Assembly: GCA_022572885.1 (NCBI GenBank)
Contig: JACZVC010000026.1
Location: 1-41,565 of the forward strand
Reading direction: 5' to 3'
DNA length: 41,565 nt
DNA from: Pseudomonadota bacterium
GTDB taxonomy: Bacteria > Pseudomonadota > Gammaproteobacteria > Steroidobacterales > MnTg04
Position numbers and translations under genes: made by a program. This document shows, in pieces, positions 24,348 to 33,352 of the stretch. The notes under the pieces are model-generated. The model was given only the letters and a program-made list of their open reading frames with translations. It searched no databases and was not told the origin of the DNA. How positions within the stretch are numbered: position 1 is the first letter of the stretch; every line of letters begins with the position of its first letter.

Positions 24348-25280
24348 GTGATCCCGCGATTCACTCGACCGTTGTTGCTGCCATTGGCGATGCTGGTGGG
24401 AGGCTGCGCGGGCAACGTTTTGCAAGGCGAGGCCGATCTGCCTTTGTCGGTCGAGTGGCAGGAGACACCGTTTTTCCCACAGGAGGAATACCAGTGCGGG
24501 CCCGCCGCACTAGCGACCCTGCTAAGCTCTTCAGGCCGGAGCGTACGGCCCGAAGAACTGGTAGCCAGGGTCTATGTCCCTGGAAAGCGCGGCAGTTTCC
24601 AATCGGAATTGCTGGCCGCGACGCGCAGCTACGAACGCATGCCTTATGTGATCCCACCGGAAATTTCCGCGTTGCTGGCGGAGCTCGCCGATGGCCGGAC
24701 CGTGCTGGTTTTTCAAAACCTCGGCGCCAGGCTTCTGCCGGTATGGCATTACGCAGTCGTGATCGGGTTTTCTTTGGAAAAAGACCGCATCGTTCTTCGT
24801 TCAGGGACAACGAAGCGGTTGGAGCAGTCCGCACGGCGGTTTCTCAAGACCTGGCAAAGGGGCGAATCCTGGGGGATGGTCGCTTTGGCCCCGGGCGAAC
24901 TGCCGGCGACCGGCGATGAAAGCCGTTACTTGAAGGCGGTGGCTGCGGCCGAATCTTCCGGTCAACTCAACCTGGCAATTTCGTCATACCAGGCTGCGCT
25001 GGACCGGTGGCCCGATAATTCCACGGCGCTGTTTGGCCTCGGTAATTCATTTTTCAAAAGTGGTAACTTTAGCCAGGCTGAACAAAGCTACAGGAAATTG
25101 TTACAGACCAATCCGGATCACACGGCAACGCGAAATAACCTGGCACAAATGTTGGCCGATCAGGGTCGTTGCCGGGAAGCAAGACAGATCATTGATGAAG
25201 CCCTGTCGAGCTCAGATCCCGAACCCTGGCTGTCGGAAGCCTTGATCGCGACCAGCGAACAAATTTCCAGCTGCCGGTGA
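24348..25280 (+). CDS. PA2778-like C39-type cysteine peptidase lipoprotein with TPRs
   Basis: A 310-residue protein starting at GTG 24348. A lipobox (LVGGC, Cys at about 20) is followed by a papain-like C39 domain (about 40-185): catalytic Cys in EEYQCGPAALATLL, His in WHYAVVIGF, then VLRSG. TPR repeats fill about 200-300 (LNLAISSYQAALDRWPDNST, FSQAEQSYRKLLQTNPDHT). The family resembles C39 bacteriocin-processing peptidases but is exported, so it would act in the periplasm. It is co-directional with, and 8 bases after, the PA2779-like gene, so the two likely work together. Confidence 0.83.
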   Translation: MIPRFTRPLLLPLAMLVGGCAGNVLQGEADLPLSVEWQETPFFPQEEYQCGPAALATLLSSSGRSVRPEELVARVYVPGKRGSFQSELLAATRSYERMPYVIPPEISALLAELADGRTVLVFQNLGARLLPVWHYAVVIGFSLEKDRIVLRSGTTKRLEQSARRFLKTWQRGESWGMVALAPGELPATGDESRYLKAVAAAESSGQLNLAISSYQAALDRWPDNSTALFGLGNSFFKSGNFSQAEQSYRKLLQTNPDHTATRNNLAQMLADQGRCREARQIIDEALSSSDPEPWLSEALIATSEQISSCR

Positions 25281-25371
25281 CCAGTCCGAGTGAAACGTTT
25301 TCCCTTCCGGTATGTTGCAGCAACTTTTTTTGCGTACAGCAACAGTAAACGATAGAGATAAGGAATCTTTC

Positions 25372-26112
25372 TTGCTAGTAGTTAAGCAATGTCCTGTTTG
25401 CCAGGGTTCCGGTGATTAGTATACGGATCGTGGCGTGTACAAGATTTTTCGTTGCACCAACTGCACATTGCTTTACACGAGCCCGGTGCCGGATGCAGAA
25501 GAACTTGAAATTCTGTATCGAAACGAATGGTCCGTCCCCGCCGGCCAGACCTACAGTCACCTGAGCAAACCCACGCGAGCGTGGCGTCTCGGTCGGCGAG
25601 CACGAAAACTCAGGCGTCTCGTTTCCGGAGATAGCCTGCTTGAGATTGGCCGTGGCCCAGGAGACTTTCTGCGTGGCGCCAGGATGGCCGGCTTTACAAG
25701 CATTGCCGGCGTGGAGCCGGGCGACGGCGAGGCCGAATACGCACGCAGCCTGGGGTTTGAAGTTCATAACCAGATGTTCCTGGACGTGGAATTCACGGAT
25801 GCGCGCTTCGATGTCATCGTTTCCCGCCAGGTCATCGAGCACGTCCTCGACCCGGTCAGGTTTCTCACTGCCGCAACGGCTTTGTAGCGACCGGGTGGCT
25901 GTATAATGCTGGAAACACCCTGCAGCAGTCATTTCAAGGCACGCCGCGCGGGCAAAAACTGGCGCTACCTGTGGCTCCCATGGCACCTGAACCTGTTTAA
26001 TGAAAAAAGCTTTGCGGCTTTATTCAACAAATGCGGCCTGGAACCGGTGTCATTCCGCAGGCACCTCCGCAAGACCTATATCACCGCGATAGCTCGACTG
26101 GCGTCGGCCTGA
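25372..26112 (+). pseudogene. SAM-dependent methyltransferase interrupted by two in-frame TAG codons
   Basis: From a possible TTG start at 25372 one reading frame runs to TGA at 26110-26112, broken only by TAG at 25417-25419 and 25885-25887. The N-terminal zinc-ribbon pairs are CPVC before the first TAG and CTNC after it. Motif I is LLEIGRGPGDFL, with Arg where Cys or another small residue is usual. SRQVIEHVLDPVRFL follows. Around the second TAG the sequence reads TAATAL-stop-RPGGCIMLETPC, a normal methyltransferase motif in which one residue has become the stop. The C-terminal part (NLFNEKSFAALFNKCGLEPV) is intact. Decay by two point mutations is most likely; amber readthrough is the alternative. 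Confidence 0.75.
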
Positions 26113-26213
26113 GACCACATCTGTGAAATAGACGCAATCGAAGTCCGCGCTCGAAATCGGGCATTGTCGTTGCAGGCTGCTGCAATAAGTGTCAGATGCA
26201 CTAAACTTGCGGT

Positions 26214-27971
26214 ATGGGTCATGTGCGACATTTCATTCAAGAGCTGCGACGTCGCCGGGTGTTCACTATGGCGGCGATTTACATTGTGGCCGGCTGGGTC
26301 GCCGTGCAGGTTTCCAGCGAAGTATTTCCTGCGGTAAATGTCCCCGAGGCGGCTATTCGTTACGTGTGGCTTGGCGTTCTTCTTGGCCTGCCGCTGGCAC
26401 TGATCTTTAGCTGGCATTACGACCTAACGACTCACGGGGTCGTACGAACGGCGGCTGCCCCAGGCGTTGTACACACCGATCTTTCCCTGCAGCGAATCGA
26501 CATCGTGATTCTGACCGTACTTATCGCAACATCCGTCCTGGTCGTTTTTTACTTGAGCAATCGAATTATTGAAACACGGTCCATGCAGAAAAGTGCTGGC
26601 GATTCAAACAGCTCAATCGCCGTACTCCCATTGGAAAACCTGAGCGGAGACCCGGATCAGGAGTATTTCTCAGCCGGCATGCACGATGCCTTGATTACCA
26701 GCTTATCCAAGATCCAGTCGCTCACGGTCAGCTCGAGAACATCGACCCTGAGATTAAAAAAAGGATTGTCTATTCCAGGCATTGGCACAGCGCTGGGCGT
26801 CGACAACGTGATCGAAGGGTCGGTTACACGGGAGGGAAACAGGGTAAGAATTATCGTTAGGATCATTAGCACAGCAACCAGCGCCTATGTCTGGTCAGAG
26901 AGCTTTGAGCGCGAGCTAACCGGCATACTTTCACTACAAGGCGAGCTGGCCCGTGCCATTGCCAATGCAGTCGAAGTCCGACTGACGCCGGATGAGGAAA
27001 AAAGATTGGCGACAGTCCGCACAGTCAATCCAGTAAGCTATGACGACTACCTAAAAGGGATGTTTCAGCTGCACAAGGAGACGAGACGCGGATACCGGCG
27101 CGGTTTGGCCATACTGAGCAAAGCGGTCGAAAATAACCCCACGAGCGCTCTCGCGTATGCCGGCCTCGCATACGGCTATGCAAAACTTGGCCACAGCCCT
27201 TTCCCGGTCGATGGTGCATACACTCAGGCCAGGGATGCGGCGTTAAAGGCGCTGGAGCTTGACGACACGCTGGCCGAGGCGCACCTGGCCATCGGTATGT
27301 TCAATCTTTATTACGGATGGAACTGGCAAGACGCCGAAAACGCTTTCATTCGCGCATTGAAACTTAACCCCAGTCTGGCCGGCGCCCATTACCACTACGC
27401 CTGGTTGCTGGAACTGCTGGGCCGTACCGAAGAAGCGCTGGCTGCCGGTGAAAAAACCAGGGAACTGGGTCCGCTTTCGCCTTTTTATATCGGCTGGCTC
27501 GCTGCTCAATATAGACAAGCCGGCATATATGAAAAAGCAATTGAATACGCGAATATGACGCTTGAGCTCAGAGACAATTATGCGGTTGGCTTGCTGGTGT
27601 TGGGTAATACCTTTGCTGAAACCGGCGAATTTGACAAGGCAGTCGAGGCACACGAAAAACTGCGCGACAGTGACTTCTGGTCATGGGCGCCCGGTTACTC
27701 ATACGCACTCGCCGGGCGAATCGAGGACGCGCAAAAAATTGCCGATGCCATGGAAAAAGAGCCGGGCAACGCCTTGCCATTGGCTTTGATCAATGCGGCT
27801 ATAGGCAACGACGAGGAAATGTTCCACTGGCTGAATATCGCAAAAGAAAGCAAATTGCCCTGGTACCCATGGATGGTTGCATGGTATCCGGCAGCGCACT
27901 TATATTACGATGATCCACGAATGCAGAAACTGGCTACGGAACTCGGTCTGCAACTCCGAGCAAGGCTTTAA
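26214..27971 (+). CDS. TolB-like/TPR membrane protein (paralogue of the gene at 39927)
   Basis: A 585-residue protein. A basic N-terminus (FIQELRRRRVFTMAAIYIVAGWVAVQV) leads into membrane helices at about 18-38, 46-64 and 95-113. A TolB/FlgO-like domain follows (about 130-265, SSIAVLPLENLSGDPDQEYF, GMHDALITSLSKI, VDNVIEGSVTREGNRVRI). TPR repeats occupy about 275-560 (NPTSALAYAGLAYGYAKLG, LKLNPSLAGAHYHYAWLLE). This architecture is common in environmental Gram-negatives, often labelled as adenylate cyclase-like, but no cyclase or DNA-binding domain is present. It probably scaffolds envelope complexes. The companion paralogue shows the same order. Confidence 0.82.
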   Translation: MGHVRHFIQELRRRRVFTMAAIYIVAGWVAVQVSSEVFPAVNVPEAAIRYVWLGVLLGLPLALIFSWHYDLTTHGVVRTAAAPGVVHTDLSLQRIDIVILTVLIATSVLVVFYLSNRIIETRSMQKSAGDSNSSIAVLPLENLSGDPDQEYFSAGMHDALITSLSKIQSLTVSSRTSTLRLKKGLSIPGIGTALGVDNVIEGSVTREGNRVRIIVRIISTATSAYVWSESFERELTGILSLQGELARAIANAVEVRLTPDEEKRLATVRTVNPVSYDDYLKGMFQLHKETRRGYRRGLAILSKAVENNPTSALAYAGLAYGYAKLGHSPFPVDGAYTQARDAALKALELDDTLAEAHLAIGMFNLYYGWNWQDAENAFIRALKLNPSLAGAHYHYAWLLELLGRTEEALAAGEKTRELGPLSPFYIGWLAAQYRQAGIYEKAIEYANMTLELRDNYAVGLLVLGNTFAETGEFDKAVEAHEKLRDSDFWSWAPGYSYALAGRIEDAQKIADAMEKEPGNALPLALINAAIGNDEEMFHWLNIAKESKLPWYPWMVAWYPAAHLYYDDPRMQKLATELGLQLRARL

Positions 27972-28022
27972 TAATATGGCAATGTCCAGGAACCTGAATA
28001 TCGCTGATCTGGAGCCGCCCAC

Positions 28023-29012
28023 TTGAAAATCCTGTTCCGTTCATTGCTGCTTGTCCCGATGCTTCTCGTTGCCAACGCTGGGCAAGCGGCCGAGCCTCTG
28101 GACATCAGGGAATGGCTGGTGCCATGGGAAGGCACCGTACCGCGCGACCCTTTCGTCGATGATAAAGGCCGGGTCTGGTTTTGTGGCCAGCGGGGAAATT
28201 ACATCGCCTACCTGGTTCCCGAGACCGGTGAGTTCAAGCGCTATGCAGTCGACACCGGAACCCATCCGCACAACCTGATCGTCGATCAGGATGGTTTCGT
28301 CTGGTATGCCGGCAACCGCAACGCACACATTGGCAGGCTCAATCCAGCCAACGGAGAGATAAAGAAATACCCGATGCCCGAAGCGACCGCCCGCGACCCG
28401 CATACGCTGGTGTTTGCCAGCGATGGCAACATCTGGTTCACGCTGCAGCAAAGTAACATGATCGGGCATCTGGATACCCAATCCGGGGAAGTCCGCCTGG
28501 TGGATGTCCCCACATCGCGGGCACGCCCGTATGGCATCAAGCTCGATGCAAAGGACCGGCCCTGGATCGTCCTGTTTGGAACCAGCAGGCTGGCGACCAT
28601 CGATCCGGCGACCCTGGAGCTGACGGAGATACCATTGCCACGGTCAGACGCGCGTCCGCGGCGAATGGAGATTGGCCCAAACGGCGATGTCTGGTATGTC
28701 GATTATGCCGGTGGCTTTCTCGGCCGTTACTCTCCTGAAAGCCAGGAAATTAAAGAATGGGAATTGCCATCCGGCAAACAGTCACGCCCCTACGGCACGG
28801 CGCTGGATGACAATGGCAATATATGGATAGCGGAAACCGGTATCAGCCCGAATCGCCTGGTTGGCTTCGACCCGGAAAATGAAGAATTCTTCGCGGGGTT
28901 TGACATCCCCAGCGGCGCGGGAACCATACGCCACATGTACTTCCACCCGGAAAGCCGGGAAGTGTGGTTCGGCACCGACACCAACTACGTGGGTCGGCTT
29001 GCAGTGCCCTGA
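28023..29012 (+). CDS. Vgb-like (virginiamycin B lyase-type) periplasmic beta-propeller
   Basis: A 329-residue protein starting at TTG 28023 with GGAG about 8 bases upstream. A signal peptide ends near GQAAEP (residue 23). The mature part is a run of six or so blades with the repeated pattern of Vgb/streptogramin-lyase propellers: DPFVDDKGRVWFCGQ, HNLIVDQDGFVWYAGN, PHTLVFASDGNIWFT, PYGIKLDAKDRPWIV, EIGPNGDVWYVDY, GTALDDNGNIWIAE. Lyase activity cannot be inferred; many homologues are non-catalytic sensors or structural proteins. The cytosolic antibiotic lyase has no signal peptide, so this exported protein probably has a different job. Confidence 0.83.
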   Translation: MKILFRSLLLVPMLLVANAGQAAEPLDIREWLVPWEGTVPRDPFVDDKGRVWFCGQRGNYIAYLVPETGEFKRYAVDTGTHPHNLIVDQDGFVWYAGNRNAHIGRLNPANGEIKKYPMPEATARDPHTLVFASDGNIWFTLQQSNMIGHLDTQSGEVRLVDVPTSRARPYGIKLDAKDRPWIVLFGTSRLATIDPATLELTEIPLPRSDARPRRMEIGPNGDVWYVDYAGGFLGRYSPESQEIKEWELPSGKQSRPYGTALDDNGNIWIAETGISPNRLVGFDPENEEFFAGFDIPSGAGTIRHMYFHPESREVWFGTDTNYVGRLAVP

Positions 29013-29055
29013 GCTGGCGGGCCACAAGGCGTGTTCGGTATGCAGGCTTTGGGTT

Positions 29056-29253
29056 CTAGCCGAAAAAACGCTTGATATCGAAGTACAAGGCGCCGGCCCA
29101 ACCGCCCCAGACCCAGATAAACAGCGAAGCCCAGCCAAGAGCCCAGTGTTCTGCAAACATATTCCAGACTATGGCAAACCCGCCGACCACCCACATCGCA
29201 CCCGCGGTACCCAACAGACTGCTTTTCAACACCTGTCTCAATTCATCATTCAT
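29056..29253 (-). CDS. Small two-helix membrane protein
   Basis: A 65-residue protein from the ATG at 29253, with GGGAG 9 bases upstream; in-frame ATGs further up (29262, 29427) are less well placed. Two hydrophobic helices are visible (LLGTAGAMWVVGGFAIVW at about 13-30 and WASLFIWVWGGWAGALYF at about 40-57), with a short basic C-terminus (DIKRFFG). I do not recognise the family. It lies downstream of the pga operon and the DUF5666 remnant, convergent with the Vgb-like gene. Confidence 0.6.
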   Translation of the reverse strand: MNDELRQVLKSSLLGTAGAMWVVGGFAIVWNMFAEHWALGWASLFIWVWGGWAGALYFDIKRFFG

Positions 29254-29344
29254 CGAATCCATCTCCCTAATGAATGAGCCTGCCGTCTTTCCAGACTTTT
29301 CGAGCATACTGCTGCCGGTTGAGTATAGACAGGTTGACGGAAAT

Positions 29345-29641
29345 CTACCTGTTGTCAGCAGGGCAGGAAACCATGCTGCCGGGGAAGTCGTTCGGAGTTG
29401 CCGCACTGTAAGCAACGACCCGTGCATTGATCGAGAATCTCAAGGTGTTGGTATCCGGGCCGCTGACGATGCCACGCACTGCAAATTGCGAGCCGGCCGG
29501 TTTGATCTCAATGCGCTTAGTGACGATATCAGCATCGGCAGTTACAAAACCACTGACTTCGACTATGTCACCCACCGCCATCCCAGCCAATACCTTCGCA
29601 AAACCATTCGAGTGGACTAGCCCGCGGCAGAACAATCCCAA
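29345..29641 (-). pseudogene. DUF5666-domain fragment
   Basis: The open frame of about 98 codons begins at a TTG with no ribosome site or signal peptide. Residues about 20-85 (AVGDIVEVSGFVTADADIVT, RIEIKPAGSQFAVRGIVSGP, LRFSINARVVAYS) match one DUF5666 domain as I know it. Full proteins of this family are exported and have several such domains, so this is probably the remnant of a larger gene. It could instead be a small intact gene with a missed start. It lies 32 bases after pgaD on the same strand. Confidence 0.5.
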
Positions 29642-29673
29642 GTCCGACAGGCACTTATACGGGGATCAGTTGG

Positions 29674-30150
29674 TCAAGGATCTCCCTGCTCCTCAGCTTC
29701 GTTATAACCACCGTGCGTTATGTTCGAAATGCAGCCAAGATCATCGAGGTCGATCAGCAGCCGCCTGGAGGATTGAATACGGTCAATTTCCGTCTCCGGT
29801 ACGCCAAAAAATTCGCTGATTTTTCGTGCTTCCGTCCCTGGCGCAGAGTATCTGCGTTCCTTGCCGTGGAAACGGCGATAATTTATCCCGGACCAGCTCA
29901 CGATACAGCCGGCAATCGTAATGATCATTAGTGCATACCAATCGAGCAGCCCCATCACGACATCGAACCCGCCGTAGTTAATCATGACTTCATAAAATCT
30001 GTCGAAACCCGCCAGCCACGCGCCCAGGGTAATCAGCGGGATCCAGAGGTAGATATAGACCCCCCACATCAACAAGGTCAGGAAGGTATCCCTGGCCCGG
30101 TTCCGCCGGTCTTTGGGCTTGATCGATACGATATAGGCGTCTGGTTTCAT
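29674..30150 (-). CDS. pgaD: PgaD, poly-beta-1,6-GlcNAc synthase accessory membrane protein
   Basis: A 158-residue protein from the ATG at 30150, six bases after the pgaC stop. Two membrane helices lie at about 24-50 (FLTLLMWGVYIYLWIPLITLGAWLAG) and 62-88 (MGLLDWYALMIITIAGCIVSW). A basic, cytoplasmic C-terminal half follows (YRRFHGKERRYS ... ISEFFGVPETEIDRIQ). In E. coli, PgaC and PgaD together form the c-di-GMP-dependent synthase; by analogy this synthase may be allosterically switched by c-di-GMP. Identification leans on topology, size and position as the last pga gene. Confidence 0.8.
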   Translation of the reverse strand: MKPDAYIVSIKPKDRRNRARDTFLTLLMWGVYIYLWIPLITLGAWLAGFDRFYEVMINYGGFDVVMGLLDWYALMIITIAGCIVSWSGINYRRFHGKERRYSAPGTEARKISEFFGVPETEIDRIQSSRRLLIDLDDLGCISNITHGGYNEAEEQGDP

Positions 30151-30155
30151 GATTT

Positions 30156-31409
30156 TCAGGGAGCCTTGCTGGCTCTGATACCGCGGTCCGGACTGGTCCA
30201 GGTTCCTCTTTTTTTGAGCCCGGACAACAATGCCTTTGGCACCGCCACGCAAGTCGCCATCGCCTGCAGAACCCAGTAAAGCAGCGGGTACCAGACCATC
30301 CAGTAATAATAGCGGCTGAGCCGTGGCTCGTAGCGGCTATCGATCGTCAGACTGACGGCGAATTGCACGAGGCAGGTGAAACCCAGCAGCACACCGGTCC
30401 AGCCGGGAATAATGCCCGGCGCTTGCAATGCGGCGGGCAGTTCGACAAATTTCCCCAGGCCCCATAACAAGAAACTCGTCAACATCGCGTATGCCCAGAA
30501 GGTGCTGACCACCAACTCGGTCGTCACCAGCCACATTCGGCGGCTATGCCAATGACGCAGCGATTTTTTATGTAGCATCAGGGCTTCGATACCGCCCTGC
30601 GCCCAGCGCAATCGTTGACGCCAGAGACCCAACAGTTTTTCCGGCATCAGAATCCAGCACAACGCATTGGGTTCGTAACGAATATCCCAGTGGCCGAGCT
30701 GCAACCGCCAACTGATGTCGATGTCCTCGGTTACCGTGTTCAGGTTCCAGAATCCAACCATTTGCAGCGCTTCCTTGCGAAATGCCGCCACGACACCGGA
30801 AACGGTAAAAATCCGGCCATAAATCCGTTGCGCACGCTTGATGAGACCGATAATCGAAGAAAACTCGCCAACCTGGATCTTGCCCAGCAGGGTCGTGCGA
30901 TTTCTCACCCGCGGATTTCCGGTTACCGCCCCTACCCGCGGGCCATTGATGAAGTGACGCATAATCCACTTCGACGCGTATGGATCGAGAATGGCGTCGC
31001 CATCGAGACAAACCAGGTATTCATAACGCGATGCCATTGCTGCCATCCGCAGCCCCATTGCCTTGCCCTGGTTCACATTGAAATGAATGACCCTGAGCTG
31101 GTCGTGCCTGGTTGCCAGCTTGTCGAGTATCTGACCCGTATCGTCATCGCTGGCGTCATTGATCGCGATGATTTCGAAAACCGGGTATTGCTGCAAGACC
31201 ACCGATTCGATCGTGTCGATCACGCTTTCCGATTCGTTGTGACAGGGGATGAGAAAGGAAATTCCGGGATAGTCCGGCAGTTCCGGTGGATCGGTCGGTG
31301 CGCGACGGTCCACCCGCTCACGATGGTAGTAATAAAAAAGCGCGCCGAGAATCCACATGTATGCCATCAACAGCGGGTAGTAAAAAGTGAAACTGAATAA
31401 GGCATCCAT
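30156..31409 (-). CDS. pgaC: PgaC, poly-beta-1,6-N-acetylglucosamine synthase (GT2)
   Basis: A 417-residue membrane glycosyltransferase with a GGAGGT ribosome site before the ATG. After an N-terminal helix (5-28) comes the GT2 domain: ISFLIPCHNE, INDASDD, the LDGDA metal site, TEDIDISWRLQ and the QRLRWAQGG (QxxRW) acceptor motif. Two or three membrane helices follow (about 295-400). It polymerises UDP-N-acetylglucosamine at the inner membrane and passes the chain out. pgaB stops 5 bases upstream. Confidence 0.92.
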   Translation of the reverse strand: MDALFSFTFYYPLLMAYMWILGALFYYYHRERVDRRAPTDPPELPDYPGISFLIPCHNESESVIDTIESVVLQQYPVFEIIAINDASDDDTGQILDKLATRHDQLRVIHFNVNQGKAMGLRMAAMASRYEYLVCLDGDAILDPYASKWIMRHFINGPRVGAVTGNPRVRNRTTLLGKIQVGEFSSIIGLIKRAQRIYGRIFTVSGVVAAFRKEALQMVGFWNLNTVTEDIDISWRLQLGHWDIRYEPNALCWILMPEKLLGLWRQRLRWAQGGIEALMLHKKSLRHWHSRRMWLVTTELVVSTFWAYAMLTSFLLWGLGKFVELPAALQAPGIIPGWTGVLLGFTCLVQFAVSLTIDSRYEPRLSRYYYWMVWYPLLYWVLQAMATCVAVPKALLSGLKKRGTWTSPDRGIRASKAP

Positions 31410-31414
31410 AGGAT

Positions 31415-33352
31415 TTACCTCCGGCTAAACGGATAGTCCGCCAGTGAAATGCCCTGCCGAAGCTGCTCCAGAGCCGGTCTGTTGGCGATGAAATCATCGG
31501 GATAATAGGCGAGATGTTTCACTCCCGCCGCCTGCAGCCTGCGCATTTGCCGTATAAGGACCGTTGCCGGAATTTCGGTTCCAGTGCGCCAGTCGATCGC
31601 CTGCAGCTCAAAAATTGTGCGCTCCAGTCCGCCATCGCGCTGTGCCACCGCTTTTGCCAGACGGTCGAGGTAGAGATCCGGGTCATCGCTGTTTTCCAGG
31701 TATGGCATCGCCATCAACGCCACATAGTCGTAACTTTCAAGAAACAGATCCATGGATTGCGCCAGCCACGTTTCGCTCGAATCGTCAAGGGCTGCAGGAG
31801 CGAACAGGTTGCGGGCTGTCCTTAGCTCCGGCTTCTGTTGCCGCAAAATCCAGATCAGGTCGTTGCCAAGATCGATCAGCGTCCGGGTTTTGAACCTCGA
31901 CCACCTTTTGCCGAGCTCCGGATCGTCGTGCGCCAGCGAGATTTCAAAGTCATCGCCGAATTCACGACGGTAACTGTCCATTGCGGCAGCACTGGCGTCC
32001 TCGTGTTCGTTCAAACGGCCATCATCGTGAAACAAAATACCATCGAAATCTGCGTAGGTCGCAAGATCCTGGTAAATCTCGCGGATCACACGCCGGGCCT
32101 CGGGGTGAAACGGAGACAGCCTGGGCTCGCTATCCGGATCTGGCTTTACACCTGCCGCCGAGTGTTCGAGAACCTGCCAGGCGGGGTCGAATTTCTCGCC
32201 GTGGAACGCCAGTAGCGGCATCCATGCGAAGACTCGCACATCTGAACGAGTCTTGAGTTGCCAGGCAACGCGACTGAACAAGTCAGCCCGAACCGGCAGG
32301 TGCCGATTTGGAAAATACAAGGCGTCAGCAGCGCCATCGGCATCGGGGTCCGCAAAAGCCTGTAGAAAAACGTGGCTGATCTGCAGTTCCTTGATCCGCT
32401 CGATCAATGCATCGAGATTAGACTCCTGCTGCACCGGGTCATCGTCATAGACATAATCAAGATCGACCTGCGCAGCCCTGAGGACCGATTTATCCTGGAG
32501 CAGCAGTTCAGCGGAGAACTCATAGATACCCGGATTTTCGCGGATTAAAATGCGTCGAATACTGGCAAGATCGGACAGCGTATTCATCCCGGTATCGAGA
32601 GTGAGCGAGACAGGCATGCCATGGCTGGCGGCCAGATCCAGGCTCGACGACGTGTATTTTCCGTACGGCCAGCTCATGATTCGCGGGGCTGAGCCGACAG
32701 CAGTACGAATTGCATCGACACTGCGCCCAAGGTCGGCGGCGATCCGGGCATGAAAGTCTTCATATGATTCATAGCGGCCATCGCGATAAGCCCGGTTAAC
32801 CGCTGCCGGCATCGAGTTGGCCTGCGGGTTGGCAACAATGCCCAGGTGCAGGTTGGCGCTGTGCGAAGCGATTTCGACCAGCCCGGATTCCCGCATCTCC
32901 CGAGCCTCGGCCCAGTCGATAAAATCATCGTTGCCAAGTTGCCGCTCTCCGTAATCGACAGCCTGCCCGGGTGGCATTTCGATCCAGTCGCTAACAACGC
33001 TGACCACCGCGGGATAATTGAAAATTTTCAGCAGCGGAAATACATCGGTATAGACGCTCTTCAAACCATCGTCGAAAGTCAGCAGCACCGCCTTTTCCGG
33101 CAACCTTCGTTCGTGGTGAGCGGCAGCGATGAGGTCGTCGATGCTGACCGGCGTGTAGCCATGATGATGCAGCCATGCGAAGTGCGCAGCCAGGTTTTGT
33201 GTCGAGACTGCAAGTGGGTCAGGATCGTAGTCAGCCATGACGTCGCTGCGAACATCGTGATAGGCAATGGCGAAAAAGCTTTGCTCGGCATGCACGGACC
33301 AGGCTGCCAGCGACAGGATGATTATCATGCTGCTCGATGCGGCGCGAAGCAT
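31415..33352 (-). CDS. pgaB: PgaB, poly-beta-1,6-GlcNAc N-deacetylase with C-terminal glycoside-hydrolase-like domain
   Basis: A 645-residue protein. The signal peptide (1-22, ending SVHAEQ) has no lipobox Cys, unlike the lipoprotein PgaB of E. coli. The NodB-type CE4 domain (about 30-280) shows the metal and catalytic motifs FFAIAYHDV, LLTFDDG, EIASHSANLHLG and SWPYGKY. A GHL13-type domain (about 290-640) follows (YDDDPVQQESNLDALIERI, FDGILFHDDG). It partly deacetylates the polymer in the periplasm and may cleave it. Its ATG shares one base with the pgaA stop codon. Confidence 0.92.
   Translation of the reverse strand: MLRAASSSMIIILSLAAWSVHAEQSFFAIAYHDVRSDVMADYDPDPLAVSTQNLAAHFAWLHHHGYTPVSIDDLIAAAHHERRLPEKAVLLTFDDGLKSVYTDVFPLLKIFNYPAVVSVVSDWIEMPPGQAVDYGERQLGNDDFIDWAEAREMRESGLVEIASHSANLHLGIVANPQANSMPAAVNRAYRDGRYESYEDFHARIAADLGRSVDAIRTAVGSAPRIMSWPYGKYTSSSLDLAASHGMPVSLTLDTGMNTLSDLASIRRILIRENPGIYEFSAELLLQDKSVLRAAQVDLDYVYDDDPVQQESNLDALIERIKELQISHVFLQAFADPDADGAADALYFPNRHLPVRADLFSRVAWQLKTRSDVRVFAWMPLLAFHGEKFDPAWQVLEHSAAGVKPDPDSEPRLSPFHPEARRVIREIYQDLATYADFDGILFHDDGRLNEHEDASAAAMDSYRREFGDDFEISLAHDDPELGKRWSRFKTRTLIDLGNDLIWILRQQKPELRTARNLFAPAALDDSSETWLAQSMDLFLESYDYVALMAMPYLENSDDPDLYLDRLAKAVAQRDGGLERTIFELQAIDWRTGTEIPATVLIRQMRRLQAAGVKHLAYYPDDFIANRPALEQLRQGISLADYPFSRR

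Noticed and set aside
26214-27971. Adenylate cyclase function for the TolB/TPR proteins
   Set aside because: Homologues are often labelled so, but no class III cyclase domain or metal-binding motif is present in either protein.
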